Counted from the first letter of the stretch, positions 22,650 to 34,459 are shown. The stretch is 64,000 nucleotides of DNA from Ichthyophis bannanicus (GCA_033557465.1 CM066031.1:1068364444-1068428443), one strand, 5' to 3'. Translations and numbers: made by a program. Notes: generated from the letters alone by a model not told the origin.

Positions 22650-23420
22650 TAGTCCTGTTGATGGGCAGAGACAAATAGAAATTAAGCGTTCAATGATTGC
22701 ATTGTATTTCATTTCAGTTCTTGCAAGTTTTTTCTTAATTATAAATGCAATACTATTTCTTCTTTGTTTTTCATATCCAGCATAGTATATCATATGATCA
22801 TGAGATGTAAAGTGCCCTATGCCAGTCCATTTCAGTTCGCTGACATCCAAGAGATCAAGATGTACACATTCCATTTCATTCTTGACCACCTCCCCTTGGT
22901 TCATGCTTCGTATGTTTCATATCCCAATATGTAAAACAGCATTGCAGCTTCTGACTCATTTCATGCACAGCTACATCAGCAGTCAGATGTCCCGAGGGCT
23001 TTCATCCAACCACATCAGAAATGATGCTTTACTCTGAAAAGTCTTCAGCTCATCCCCAGTAGCCATTTGAGTGTCTTCCTACTTGAAGTTCTCATCTTGA
23101 AGCACTATAGTGCAATTTGTTTTGTTATGACTATCCATTGGGTTTTCATGGCTAGATACGGATTGCCAGGCCTTTCTTTTGTGCAGGTAATGCTAGTGTT
23201 GTTGCCATTTTCACAGGAATGTGATCCTCTGCCGCCAACACCATCCTATTCTGCTGCTGTTCAGATGGTTGGTTTGTCTTGGTCTGGCACCTCAGCTGAG
23301 GCCTGTCCATCTTGTGAGAGATTGCCAGTAGTTACGCTACTGACAGCTTAGCCCTCAGCATCATTGATGCACACAAGCCCTCACAGCACAACAAGCTGAT
23401 GCACATAAACATACGAAGTG
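22650..23420 (-). mobile_element. 5' end of an RTE-like LINE, 3'-truncated
   Basis: On the reverse strand, 22614-22904 encodes EVVKNEMECVHLDLLDVSEL, then KWTGIGHF, DHMIYYAGYE and RRNSIAFIIKKK. This is the start of an RTE-type APE endonuclease (the SELKW stretch holds the catalytic Glu). The 500 bases to the right (up to about 23420) resemble the conserved 5' leader of RTE elements in vertebrates, including CCAGACCAAGACAAACCAAC and GAAAACCCAATGGATAGTCA. The copy stops after the first part of the endonuclease, which is unusual because most LINE copies lose the 5' end, not the 3' end. Confidence 0.6.
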
Positions 23421-23469
23421 AAGGAACATCTGCGTTATATGGACTAAATGAAGCTCTGCAGATAATGTT

Positions 23470-23555
23470 CATTGTTCATAAAACATTTAATATACTGCCA
23501 ATAGTTGTAATATCATGGCGGTTTACAACATAAAACTTGTATACATAGTTGAAAG
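23470..23555 (-). repeat. Short LINE/SINE 3' tail fragment
   Basis: The reverse strand reads TGTAAACCGCCATGATATT...GGCAGTATATTAAATG, a variant of the L2-like tail hairpin. There is no coding part. Confidence 0.45.
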
Positions 23556-23819
23556 ATAAAACTACTTTTATTTATTTAATTAATTAATTTTATGTACTGG
23601 TATTTATATATCGCCTTATCATTCAATCAAAGCGGTTTCCACGGCAAACAATCAAGGGGGCAAATGTTTTCATGCAGTGTACAGAGTGGTGTGTATGTGT
23701 TGGCGGGGATGTGATTAGATTTGGTTTATCTACATAGTGCGCTATTATACTTCATGAGCTATTATACAGTCTTATATACAGTCTTGGGGTGGGGTTGATG
23801 ATCTGACTTCTATGCTGGT

Positions 23820-26150
23820 TCAGGGGGTATGTCCATAGTAATCGATGAACAGGGTTGTCTTCAGCTGTTTTTGGAAGTCCTTGATTTCTGTGGTTAGTCT
23901 CAGATCATCTGGGAGGGAGTTCCATATGGATGGAGCAGCCAGGGAGATTGCTCGTTGTGCGGTGTCTTTGCGGGTCTTGGTGAAGTCTTTTGGGGTGTTA
24001 ACCAGATTGGAGGTGCCTCTTCTTCTTGGCCGTGTGCTTGTGTCGGGTTGTATGAGTGTGTGTAAGCTTATGGCGGAGGAGTGTTGTTTGATCTTGAATA
24101 TGTTTATGATAGTCTTGTATTTGATGCGTGAGATGATTGGGAGCCAGTGCAGTTCTTTCAGTATGGGTGTGATGTGATCGTGTCTTGTAGTACTGGCTAT
24201 TATGCGGGCAGCTGTGTTTTGGGCTAGTTGTAGTGGTCTGAGGGTCTGCTTTGGTAGCCCGGTGAATATTGGATTGCAGAAGTCTAGTAGAGGGGTTATC
24301 AGCGCCTGGCAAACGGTGCGAAAGTGCTCTGGGTCGAGGAGGGGCTTGAGTCTTCTGATGAGTCGCATTCTTAAGTATGCACTTTTGGTTGCTCTGCCTA
24401 TGTGTGCTTGGAGGTTAAGTTCTTTGTCCAGGATGACTCCGAGGTACTTAACTTCTGATTTTATGGGTATGAGTGCATCTCTTATCTTGATGTCGGGTGG
24501 GGGGATAAAGGCCGGGTTTCGCGTGATGATCAGTGCCTCCGTCTTGCTGTAGTTGATAGGTTGTTTTTCCTGAAGCCAGTTTGCCATTTGGGTGAGGCAG
24601 TTTGTTATGTTGGTGTAGTCCAGGTTGTCGACTGAGATGGGTGTGTAGATCATGATGTCATCTGCGTAGATTGTATAATGTATGTGGTGCTCTTTTATGA
24701 TGGCACATATTGGCTGGATGTATAGGTTGAATAGGAGAGCTGAAAGGGCTGATCCCTGTGGCACTCCTTGTTTGACTTTTATGGGTCGAGATGTGTTGTG
24801 TCCTACTTTGACCTGTATTTGTCTGTCGGTTAGGTATGAATGGAACCAATTCAGGGTGGCACCGTGTAGACCGATGTTCTGTAGTCTATCCAATAGAGTC
24901 TTGTGGTTAACTGTATCAAATGCAGATGAGATGTCAATGAATATCATGAGTATGCCTTTCTTGGTGTTGTCTATGATGTGGAGGACGCTGTCGAAGAGGT
25001 ATATCAGAAGAGTTTCTACCCCGTGGTTGGGGCGGAACCCGTGTTGATTGTTGTCCAGGGGAGCGTGGTTGTCTATGTGTTCTTGTAGTTGGTGCTGTAG
25101 AGTTTTTTCGATTATTTTTGCTAAAAGTGGTATGCTGGAGATGGGTCTGTATGCTGCTGGATTGTTCTTGTCAAGTGTGGATTTCTTCGGGATAGGTCTT
25201 ATTGTTGCGAGCTTCAATTGATTTGGCATGCACCCTTGAGTTAGGGAGGAGTGTACTATCTTGTGGATGGTTTGGATGAAGTTTGATTTGGTGGCCTTGA
25301 TCCAGGGCACTGGGCAGGGATCCGTGGGGGTGGTGCTTGTCTTGATTGCTGAGATGATGTGGGAGAGTTGCTCCGTGGATGGGGTGTTGAATGTTCCCCA
25401 GGTGTTCAAGGGTGTGATAGTCTTTGGGGTTGGGCTGGGTCTTGTTTGTTCTGCTGAGTGGAACTTTTCTTGGATGTGGTCCGCAAATTTTTGTGGGTCC
25501 AGTTGCACTTTGTCTTCGGTATCCTGGTCTTTGGTGAGGGCTTTTACGATTTCAAATAGTTCTCTGGGTTTGTTGTTGGAGTTGCATATGAGGTTTGTAT
25601 GGTATTCCCTTTTTGTTTGGTTGATGCATTCGTTGTATTGTTTTTGCTTTGTTAGGTATAGTTCCTGGTTCTCGGGTGACTTGTTCTGTCTCCATCTCTG
25701 TTCTATTTTTCTGAGGCTCCTCTTTTCGTTTCTTATAGTTTTAGAGTACCATGGTTTGTGTTGTAGTTTGTTGCAGCGAGGTGTCCTGTGTCTATATTCT
25801 GTTGCTTTGGCAGCATTGTATATGGTGTTGTTCCAGCTGATGATTAGTGCATCTAGGTTATCTGTTTCATGGTTTAGGTTTTGTATTGCGTTCTGTAGGA
25901 ACTGGTCTCTGTCGAAGCATTTAAATCTTCTTTGTGTGGGGGTGTTGTCCGGATATTTGTTTAGTATCTCCTCATTAGGTGTAACTTTTACTTCAATTAA
26001 GTGATGGTCAGACCATGGTACTGGTGTGGTGATGGGTGTTGATATTAGGCCTCTTGAGGTTAGGTAGTTGGGTGCAAAAATAAGGTCTGGTGAGCATCCA
26101 TGTCTGTGTGTCGGGGTGGTGATTATTTGCGTGAATTGGAGTGAACTCAT
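23820..26150 (-). pseudogene. L2-like ORF2, endonuclease C-terminus plus reverse transcriptase
   Basis: 776 codons in phase with the endonuclease frame. Residues 1-55 finish the endonuclease (PVPWSDHHLIEV includes the catalytic Asp-His). RT blocks follow: KSTLDKNNPAAYRPISSIP, FIDISSAFDTVNHKTLL (first catalytic Asp), KVKQGVPQGSALSALLFNLY, and YTIYADDIMIYT (catalytic Asp pair). The C-terminal YLGVILDKELNLQAHI, LKELHWLPI and LAAPSIWNSLPDDLR complete it. The length and order are those of L2-group proteins. The ATG at 26150 is only the first Met after the stop and not a true start. Confidence 0.9.
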
Positions 26151-26165
26151 TGCTTGGAGAAAAGC

Positions 26166-26858
26166 TTATGCATCTTTTTTGTTGGTGGACTTAAGGTTGA
26201 AGTCTCCTAGGAGTATTGTGGGTTTGTGGCTGGAGTTCACTGCCCAGACTGTCTCTAGAGTTGATGCTAGTTCTTCAGGTGGCGCATGGGGTGCTCTGTA
26301 GGTGAGACATATGGCCATATGTTTGTTCTCTATCGAGATGGTGTTAGAGTGTTGGGTGTCCATGTTACTTTTTGATTTGAATTTTAGGCTGCTCTTTGCT
26401 ATTATGAGTGCCCCTCCTCCTCGCCTATGAGTACGCGGGCAGTTGTATGCTGTGTATGCGTTGGGCACTAATTGATTGAGTAGGACGTTGTCAGTGGGAC
26501 TGAGCCACGTTTCTGTGATGCAGAGTATGTTGGGCTGATGGTCATCTATGTGGTCAACTAGGGTATAGATCTTGTTGCATATTGACCTGGCGTTTATGAG
26601 CTCAATTGTTATTGGTCTTGGGGTGTTGTGTGTCTTGTGTGGTTCCTTTGTATTGGCGTGTATGTTGGACTTGTGTTTTGCTTGTCTCTTTGTTGTAGGA
26701 GAACGTTGTGAGTCCCTGTGGGTATGCTGTTGGTCTATGTATGTCCATATAGTTGTTGGAGGCCATGGTGTGTATGTGTGTGGGTGGTGGTAGTGTGTGT
26801 GAGGTGGAATGAGTAGTGTGAGTATGAGGCCGAGGGGGAAGATCAGATTTGTGTGCAT
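26166..26858 (-). pseudogene. L2-like ORF2, endonuclease part (before the stop)
   Basis: 230 codons. APE-type endonuclease blocks appear in order: LINARSICNK (catalytic Asn), CITETWLS (catalytic Glu), CPRTHRRGGGALIIAKS, then LLGDFNLKS (catalytic Asp and Asn). A TAA at 26166-26168 interrupts the frame; the next ORF (23820-26150) is in the same phase, so only one base substitution may separate this copy from an intact reading frame. The first 90 residues are low in conservation and the start is not certain. Confidence 0.85.
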
Positions 26859-26894
26859 GTTTTTGTTCAGTTCAGTTTTGTTCAGTTCAGTTTT

Positions 26895-27147
26895 ATCGCA
26901 GACTACTCAGGACTTGAAGAAGTTACTAAAAACTCACCTCTTCATAGAACATTATGGCACCAATGAAATCACATTCTACAAGATAACCAGCACCCCCTTC
27001 CCCTGAAATAAGTTATCTCCCATTTCTGTTCATTCCAAGTTATAACTCCCTCAAGTTCTATGTAACTGTATCTCCATTGAGACTGTTTTTGTTCCCTGTA
27101 AACCGCCTTGGCCCTAAGGCGGTATAGAAAACCTGCTAAACAAATAA
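26895..27147 (+). mobile_element. L2-like LINE 3' end
   Basis: Begins with TTQDLKKLLKTHLFIEHYGT, the last coding block. The tail has a perfect 8-bp hairpin ACCGCCTT/AAGGCGGT (27102-27109 and 27116-27123) then TATAGAAAACC and AAATAAAAC. Confidence 0.75.
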
Positions 27148-27149
27148 AA

Positions 27150-27430
27150 CTGCAATGTACAAAGCAAGGAAAAATTACAAACTAAGAACTAGGGAAATAG
27201 GCAAAAGTGTGTGTGTTGGTGGGGGGAAGGGGGGTGGGGAGAGAAGAAACTCTAGGCCAGTATAGACTAATAACTTGAGGACAACCCAGGAATCTAAGTG
27301 ACATTGAATGTCTGTTCAAAAAATATGTTTTCAAACTTTTCTTAAAGGATTTCAATGAATTATCCATATGGATAGAAAGAGGAAGAGCACTCCATAAAGA
27401 TGGAGCAAGAAAAAGAACGCAGCCTTATGG
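27150..27430 (-). mobile_element. L2-like LINE C-terminal fragment
   Basis: The reverse strand reads LAPSLWSALPLSI and NSLKSFKKSLKTYFLNRH (27300-27410), the C-terminal signature of L2-like proteins, followed to the left by a G/T-rich untranslated part. Confidence 0.6.
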
Positions 27431-27651
27431 GTAGATTCATAACGAGCTTAACAAGGTATCTGGTTGAAGTTTTGGAAAAAACAGAAAGGGCTCCTGTATG
27501 CTGTGTTCTAAAGGTAAACAGAAAGGTATGACTTTCTCACTGTACAGATGAGCAGTGAGTGAGCTAACTCCCTCTCTTGCTGCAAGGAGGCATAGGGACC
27601 CACTTGCAGAGAGAGAGAAGGAAAGGGGAAGGAAGCCAACCGTGATTAAAG

Positions 27652-27970
27652 CAGAGGTTCCCAATCTCTGGTTCATGGGCTCCAGAGGTCTGTAAGACAC
27701 AGAAAAAGAGAAAAGGAGAGAGGCTAATAGAGATTAGCTGGGGGGGGGGGGGGGGGGGAGGGAGAGACTAGAGGGAACTGACTGGGGAGAGACAGAAACA
27801 AAGACTGGTGGGGATAGCTGGAGAGAAAGAGATAGACGACTGGAAACAGGAAAGGGAGATAAAGAGAGCTAGCAGGGGCAGGCTTGGAGCTGAGGGAAGA
27901 GGGGTCCCAGAACTTTCTGAACTTTCTGTTAATAAGGGGTCCACACAACCAAAATGTTTGGGAACCACTG
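27652..27970. mobile_element. hAT-type MITE, 319 bp
   Basis: The left end CAGAGGTTCCCAA and the right end (reverse complement CAGTGGTTCCCAA) form terminal inverted repeats. The flanks GATTAAAG (27644-27651) and GATTAGAG (27971-27978) are an 8-bp target duplication with one mismatch. The core holds a long G-run at about 27740-27758 and purine-rich AGAGA tracts. No coding potential. Confidence 0.8.
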
Positions 27971-28129
27971 GATTAGAGGAATTACAGGTAATATTCTGAG
28001 GCTGTCTCTGCACGTTTTTACAGAAATTATTAAGTTGTTTGTGAGGGACCCAATAGAATGAAGTTCCAGTCCCTTGAGTGTATGAAGAATTGAGTGTTAA
28101 ACCTTATCAATATGTGCATTTTCTTTCTT

Positions 28130-28690
28130 TGTTGGAGTAAATCCAGAAATGGAGGCATTGCTGCCTGCTGTGAGACTCAAACTCTGCACAGAAGCTGGAT
28201 TGTGTCACACCTTTATTATAGAAGCAACATTGGCTCCCAGTCCCCTTCTGTATCCAGTACAAAATCCACTTACTGGCCCATCATGCCTTCTATACCAGTC
28301 TCCTCTGCTATCTTCACTCTCAACTTGTCACCTACTGCCCGCCTGTGTTCTGCAGTCTGCCAATTGGAACCTATTAGTTATTATTCAAAATCTAATCTGC
28401 AACTTGAAACATACAGATCAATGGCCTTCTGTTTTTCTGCCCCCGCCCTTTGGAACACACTTCCCACAAAACGCTGTCTTGAATCATCCTACATGAAATT
28501 GAAGGCAGGCTTGAAAACCTGGCTCTTTGAACAAGCCTTTAAGTGACTCACTCATCTTAGAAGACCTGAATTAGGCCAACTTTAATTTTACAACCCCAAT
28601 TCCCGGGTTGCAAGTTACTCGCTTCCCTCCCTTATGTTTCTTCTGGCTATATGTTACATTGTCCTGGTAAATATTGTTGTCCAAGAATAA
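28130..28690 (+). mobile_element. L2-like LINE 3' end, 5'-truncated
   Basis: The frame 28094-28546 ends with FCFSAPALWNTLP and LKAGLKTWLFEQAFK, the L2-like C-terminal block. The sequence before it is frameshifted, and the untranslated tail runs to about 28690. Confidence 0.7.
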
Positions 28691-28959
28691 ATTTGTTCCC
28701 TTTGAGGATCATTCTAGAAGGTTTAATCATGGTTTGGACATTTGCATACATGCACATGGACGTCAGAATCACTGACACGTCTCTGTACCTATTCCATAAA
28801 TGCCGTTCACAGACCTTTCCAGTATGGGGACGTTCAAGCAGATACAGGGGTGTGGCGGAGGTGTGTCTGGGATGGGACCATGGACTTACATGTTCCTGTT
28901 CGATCGCAGAAGCAGCTGAGCCATCTGCAGGCATGTGCATGATTATTCCTGCTCCAGGA

Positions 28960-29735
28960 ATAGGCATCAGGAAAGTGTTTGTTTTTCACCTTAAAAAATC
29001 CAAGGTCCCCCTTAGTGACTCCAGTGGATATGGTCAAAAAATATTTGACTGAAGTATTGGGGATGGCAAGTGAGCTGCTCCCACCTCTGGTGAAGGCCCA
29101 GTATCTCTGTGGGAGGGGGGTCCTCAATCTAGGAGTGGTGAAAGTTCTGAAGGGCTGAATCTTATGGCTTTTCTTGAGTCATCCCTGGACGTTGTTACTC
29201 AGAACTATACTTATTGCCATGTTTGCACTGGAGTTCTACCGTAACTCTCTATTATGTTTGTATTTCCGTAATATTGATAAGTTGTTCTTTGGTTCAAAAG
29301 TACGTATATTTCCTGATTTGTCTAGATTCACTCAGAAGAGGCAACAAGAATTCCTGTTGCTGCGGCCGTGGGTTTTGTCCCTTGGTCTGTCTTATGCTTT
29401 GAAATTTCCTTGTATTTGTAGTGTTTGAGGGTAAAACATTTGTGTTTTATGAACCAAGTCAGCTTAATGATTTTCTGGTGGCGAGGGAGGATGTGAAGGG
29501 GTAGCTGGTATCTCAGTGGCACACTGATTTGTTGGAGGTGGGGGTTTGGAGGGTGCCGTAGCCCTGTTATTTAATATGTACTATTTCCTAATTTTCTTTC
29601 TGGTCTTGGATCTAATTCCCTCATTTTGTGATCTTAAGAAGTATATTATGAATGTTTTGTTCCTTTTGGTCAGTTTATCTCTTAATTTCATCATTTGATT
29701 GTATTTTTTGAGGGAATTGTTTAAAATTGATTAAA
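28960..29735 (+). mobile_element. L1-like ORF1 fragment followed by a short 3' end
   Basis: From 29020 the forward strand encodes the C-terminal part of an L1 ORF1 protein (Transposase_22 family RNA-binding protein): RNIDKLFFGSKVRIFPDLSR, then TQKRQQEF, SLGLSYALKFPC and, after a stop, GKTFVFYEPSQLNDFL (29430-29490). Frame breaks lie near 29155 and 29430. Only about 220 bases separate the end of ORF1 from an A-rich end at about 29735, with no ORF2. The copy is either a HAL1-like half-LINE or a deleted L1. Confidence 0.65.
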
Positions 29736-29875
29736 AAAACTCCAGAGAGTGTAGAGAATTAGATAACTAGCTTTAGGTTACAAATTTCCACACTGGGATT
29801 TGAACCCTGGCCACTCAGTTTTTAAGCCACTATTCTAACCATTATGCTATTAGACATCTTGGTCCTAAAAACATT
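29736..29875 (-). mobile_element. tRNA-derived SINE fragment
   Basis: The reverse strand has an A-box-like TAGCATAATGG (29839-29849) and a B box GGTTCAAATCCC (29795-29806), with tRNA-like spacing. No L2-like hairpin tail is attached. It differs from the SINE at 17921-18210. Confidence 0.6.
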
Positions 29876-30024
29876 CCCCTGGCGACATCTATTTAAAAAT
29901 TTTGATACACATGCATATCTGGCATGTCCATGTTTCTGGAATTCTGCCTGACCTTGCACGTGTCCGCCTTTCTTTTTAGATGTTCTGGCTTTGACACCCC
30001 ACATTGCACGTGGACGTCCCATTT

Positions 30025-30200
30025 GAAATGTGCCTCCACGTGTTTCTACTTCCTGTTTTTTTTTTCTCCTACTCCTACTTTGTTTGTTGCTGTATGTTAA
30101 TCTGTTCCCCTTGGTTTTTTTTTATTGTAAACCACTATGATGTTCCCAACTTAGTGTATAGAAATTCTGCAAATATATAAATAAATCAATAAATCTTGCA
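30025..30200 (+). repeat. LINE 3' tail fragment
   Basis: Contains TTGTAAACCACTATGATG, TAGTGTATAGAAA and an AAATAAATC-repeat end, the same tail type as the L2-like copies, with a weaker stem. No coding part. Confidence 0.55.
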
Positions 30201-30736
30201 GGCAGCTAATGGCAGAATCCAGAGTGGATTCAATTAGCTGAAGCCAGAGACACTCACAGGAAGTGCTGGACTAATTCTTTGCTCCAACCAGCGGTGACAG
30301 AGTTAATTTTTGTGTGGTGACAGCCCTCGGGCATGCCCTTGATGCAACTAGAGTTTGGGGTTGAATTGAGTTGAGAGAAATGCAGAGACAGGAGATGAGG
30401 GGAAGCTGGGTCTCAGCCATCCGCTGCAGGAGTCTGGAGTTCCTAGGACTCAGATTACTAGAGTATTTCTCTTTTCTGAACCGTTTCACCTTCATTTTTT
30501 GCTACCATCTCTAATTTTTTTTTGCTTTGGATAATATGGCCTGGGATGCCCAGCAGACCTATCCTAGCACTACCAGGCCAGGGTTTTAGGGATTTTCAAC
30601 TTTTGTGAATGCTTTGTTAATAACTATTCAATATTTATCCAGTTGGCTTAATTTCTTGTAAATCCTGTTATATGCTATGTGGTACCACGCTGTTCATACG
30701 TTTATGCTAGCAAAACAGATTGCTGTTAAACACCTT
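30201..30736. other. No recognised feature
   Basis: Non-coding. The reverse-strand ORF at 30271-30495 has no domain. Confidence 0.5.
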
Positions 30737-31160
30737 GGGCCCGATGTGCAGCAGCGGCAGCTAGTGCTGCTAAAGCAGTTAGCCACTGCCGCCACTGAAC
30801 ACTAGACCTAGATATTCAATGCCACGGCCATAGCCAGGCCCTGACACTGATATGAAGCTAAACAGCAGGAGAGATATTCAGCCGATGCCCGGTTAACTTC
30901 AGCAGTGAAAGTTAGGCTGGCCTTTACTGCACCTGACTTTCTCCACTTAGCCATAACTATTATAACCAGGCAGTGGCTCAATATCGCCAATGCCTGGTTA
31001 TCGCTTGGGGCTATCCCCGCAATGCCCCGATACTAACCTGTAGCATCCGGCGGCACCCATGGATATTCAGCAGCACTAACCATAGTAGTGCTGCTGAATA
31101 TGCTGGCTAGGGGCATTAATGTGGTTAATAGGTTTGAATATCCCTTTGAATATCGGGCCC
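30737..31160. repeat. MITE-like repeat with GGGCCCGAT ends and a 16-bp hairpin
   Basis: Ends are GGGCCCGAT (30737-30745) and its reverse complement (31152-31160). Inside, a perfect 16-bp inverted repeat occurs at 31063-31078 and 31086-31101 with a 7-base loop. No ORF of note. A target duplication was not found, so the assignment to a DNA-transposon class is tentative. Confidence 0.5.
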
Positions 31161-31436
31161 TGTCTAATTTTTTTGGTAAATTCTGTGGTGCAAGGGGTCT
31201 TATCACAGGCCTCAAAGAGCCAGCAACTATTTGAAACCAGCCATCCACATTTTGGCAGACACAAGTCTCAGAACCCTGATCCCAGGCTCAGTCAAAGCAC
31301 ATCAAACTCCAGTAACCTGAAGGTGTCCAGGTGTCTCCTGCAGGCCACAAGTAGCCTCAGGGTGGATAGGGCAGACCTTGGCTTACATGTATAAATTAAA
31401 GGGCTCTAGACTTCAGAGTCCCTCCACTAATTTCTC

Positions 31437-33315
31437 CCAGCCAAAGAGACAGATGATCATAATCATAAACACCATCACATCCCCTCTAGATCCATGCCCT
31501 GTAGCCTGGGTCAAAACTATAAAAACAGAAACTGCACCTATAATACTAAACATAGTAAACCAATCACTAATACAAGGAACTATGCCAGCAGAGCTAAAAA
31601 GATCTCTCATACGACCTATATTAAAAAACAAATCACTCAACAAAGTAGACCCATCTGCGTACAGACCCATATCAAGTATACCATTCATAGCCAAAATCAT
31701 TGAAAAGACAGTCCAATTTCAATTGCAAGACCATATCGATGCCACAAATGCACTTGATGACCATCAATATGGTTTTCGCCAATCACATGGAGTAGAAACA
31801 CTTCTACTCGTGCTATTTGATAAACTATATAAAGGTATTGAAAATTGCAAGAAAATGTTCATCTTAATATTCATAGACATAACAGCGGCCTTTGATTCGG
31901 TAAATCATAAGACCCTCATAACAAGACTGGAATCAATTGGAATAAACCCTTAAACTGGTTCAATTCATATATATCCAATAGAGTACAAGTAGTACTTTGA
32001 CCAAAACCTATCCAACACTGTCCCGCAAACACAAGGTATTCCACAGGGCTCTGCATTATCTGCCATATTATTCAACCTATACTTAAGACCCATTTGCACA
32101 ATATTTCAAAAGCACAAAATAAATTATCTATATGTGGATGATATAATGCTTTATACACAACTGGATATACATAATCTGGATTATACCCACATAGAAACTT
32201 GCCTCAAAGAAACACAGCTATGGCTTCAACAAAACAACATGAGCATCAATCATAAAAAAATGGAAGTAATGTTTATCTCTAAAAACCCAGAATTTAAACA
32301 TCCTCCCACAATCATACTAAATAATATATCATACAACATCAAACAAGAATTAAAGTACTTAGGTGTGACCCTTGATAGGACACTTGGCATGGAAGCTCAC
32401 CTAAAACTACTAAATAGAACTATTTTCCACAAAATAAGAATCTTACAACCCTTACGCAATATCATTGAACATTCAGATTTTAGAACAATAGTTAAAGCAT
32501 TCATAACCCCACATCTGGACTATTGTAATGGTATTCTTGTTGGTCTACCTAAAAAAACAATCAACATACTCCAAATGGCCCAGAATGTCACAGCTCGAAT
32601 ATTAATGAATGTATGGATTTCTGACCACATCACACCTATTCTACGAGAACTTCACTGGCTACCTATCCAAGCATGCATCAGATACAAAATAATAATTACA
32701 ACATTTAAGTTAATACACAATATTGCCCCATCCTTCCTCGCCATACTCATTAATATAGAAAAAGACGTACACACAATCTAAACACTCTACAAATTCCAAT
32801 CTCTATACGCAAGGTAAAAATGAATACTAGCAATAGAGCATTCACCTACTTAGCCCCCACACAATGGAACAAACTCCCTGACACTCTAAGAGCCAACAAG
32901 GACCTCCAATCATTCCGCAAAAACCTCAAAACTCACCTATTCCAAGAATATTACAATCTGTCAGAAATAACTTAAATCAAAACTGTATTCAAATATAAAC
33001 CATATCATGATGGATCCCAACCAATCCCATCATCATATGACACACCAAGCACACCATGAGTATATTAAACTGTAAACCCACTAGGCATGCGACATTCACA
33101 TTGTACGTCATTGTAAATATCTGTATTTAGTTAACCGAAAATACACGTTTCTATATGTAAATAGTTTTGAGGTTTTTTTGGAATCCTTACACTAACCTTG
33201 CCATGTACATAGTTTGTCTATTGTTATATGTAACTGCTATCCTTTGCAGAACTGAATGTTAAAATGTAAACCGCTGCTGATCACTGGAAGGAGCGGTATA
33301 AAAATGAGTTCAAAC
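31437..33315 (+). mobile_element. L2-like LINE, 5'-truncated
   Basis: Starts just before the RT and ends with the hairpin ACCGCT/AGCGGT (33270-33275 and 33292-33297), ATAAAAATGAG and an AAAC tail. RT frames are broken near 31953 and 32780. Related to, but clearly different from, the LINE at 23556-26890. Confidence 0.8.
31450..32960 (+). pseudogene. L2-like reverse transcriptase (broken)
   Basis: Frame 31378-31953 carries SLNKVDPSAYRPISSIPFIA and FIDITAAFDSVNHKTL (first catalytic Asp). After a frameshift near 31950, IPQGSALSAILFNLY appears at about 32038-32080. Frame 32134-32781 follows, beginning within YVDDIMLYT (catalytic Asp pair) and continuing with LKYLGVTLDRTLGMEAHL, LRELHWLPI and KIIITTFKLIHNIAP. 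The final block (AFTYLAPTQWNKLPD, FRKNLKTHLFQEYYN) is at about 32840-32955 in another frame. The endonuclease is missing. Confidence 0.85.
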
Positions 33316-34296
33316 AAACAAAAACAAAATCCTGGAAACACAAGTTGAGAGCTGCCATCGTTCTGTGCCAAGCAGTGTGTGCAAGAACAGTAAAAGCTCA
33401 GCAAAGTAGTGACGGCTTTGACAGAGAGACTTGGAGAGGGTGGGGAAGAATCATTTTGTTTAACTAAGATAGGAAATGGAAGGTAGCACACAGCTTGGCT
33501 GTGCCGACTGATAGAGACAAGAACAAAAACAAAACTCTATTCAGAACAATAGGGGGCCCCCAATGACCTCAGAAATCTGCAGCATTTTTGTTTGGACATA
33601 GAAACCGACTGTTTCAGCCACCCGACTGCCAGCAGGATTTTCCTTTCCCCTTCATAGTTTTTTTCCAGACATGGCTACAGTAAAACCAGAAAGGTTAGAG
33701 ACTGAGAGTTCCTGAGATTTATCATTGTGTGCCATTTACTGAGAAACATTTTATGTTAAAGCAGGTTAGAGAAATGCAGATATTTATCTCCTTTCTGTAG
33801 CTATATATTAAAGTTGATATTTTCATTTTGGCTAGTAAAGGTTGGGTCTCTATCTATTGTAACATACAATTGTCATGTGATACTTGAGACCTCTCCGGAG
33901 CCAAAGTGTACAGGTAAAGGACATTATTTTACTGGAGGGACACCCCCCCCACCTTGTCAAATAGCTTCACAGCTCTTGCTTACCCTACTCTCAGAACCCT
34001 GATTCTAGGACCTGAAAGTCGGGGGCAGCTCTATAATGAGGCCCCCAAAAAGACTGTCTCACTCGGCCTTCAAAATAATAATAAAAAACAAACAAAAGGC
34101 TGCAAATGCTGCTGTCACTGCAGCGGTGGCAGCGGCAGCTTGAAGTGCCCCGCGGCAGCGGCCTCCCATGAGAGCCCTCACCTATCCCCTCCCCCCCCCC
34201 CGCGCCGGCTCAGCTTTGCAGAGCTGTGCGAAGGGAGAGTGATTCCCTTTTTTGCGCGGCTCTGTTAAAGCTGAGCCCGTGGCGCTGATGGGAAAC
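33316..34296. other. No recognised feature; local GC-rich patch
   Basis: 33316-34070 is unassigned. 34090-34230 is GC-rich with GGCAGCGGCAGC-like words and a C-run (34187-34200). No gene evidence. Confidence 0.5.
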
Positions 34297-34375
34297 AGGA
34301 AATGCAAAGGTTTCCATGACATCACTCTGATGCCTCTATTTGCCTCAGCCAACAGAGGTCCCTTCAGTATTTGTC
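34297..34375. repeat. Inverted partner of 40558-40630
   Basis: The reverse complement of this stretch (GAAGGGACCTCTGTTGGCTG, then AATAGAGGCAT and GAGTGATGTCAT) matches 40558-40630. The two copies face each other across the degraded reverse-strand DIRS element, so they may be remains of its terminal inverted repeats. Confidence 0.55.
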
Positions 34376-34459
34376 TCAAGGCATATGGGAGAAACATGGC
34401 AAGCCTCACACAACCTCAGTTGTGGGCAACAATGACTAATCAACAGTAAAGAACTATGT

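Larger units (their letters stand above)
23556..26890 (-). mobile_element. Nearly complete L2-like LINE
   Basis: About 3.3 kb on the reverse strand, from a duplicated TTTTGTTCAGTTCAG near 26862-26890 (5' end) to an AAACCGCTTTG...GGCGATATATAAATA tail plus an ATTA/AAAT tail (about 23556-23640). One frame encodes both endonuclease and RT across about 1012 codons with a single internal stop. It is the best preserved LINE in the window. Confidence 0.85.

Noticed and set aside
24682..26004. Long forward-strand ORFs (for example 25261-26004)
   Set aside because: They are antisense shadows of the reverse-strand L2-like RT frame.
29795..29849. Second tRNA gene
   Set aside because: Same reasoning: box A and B similarity only, in a SINE fragment.
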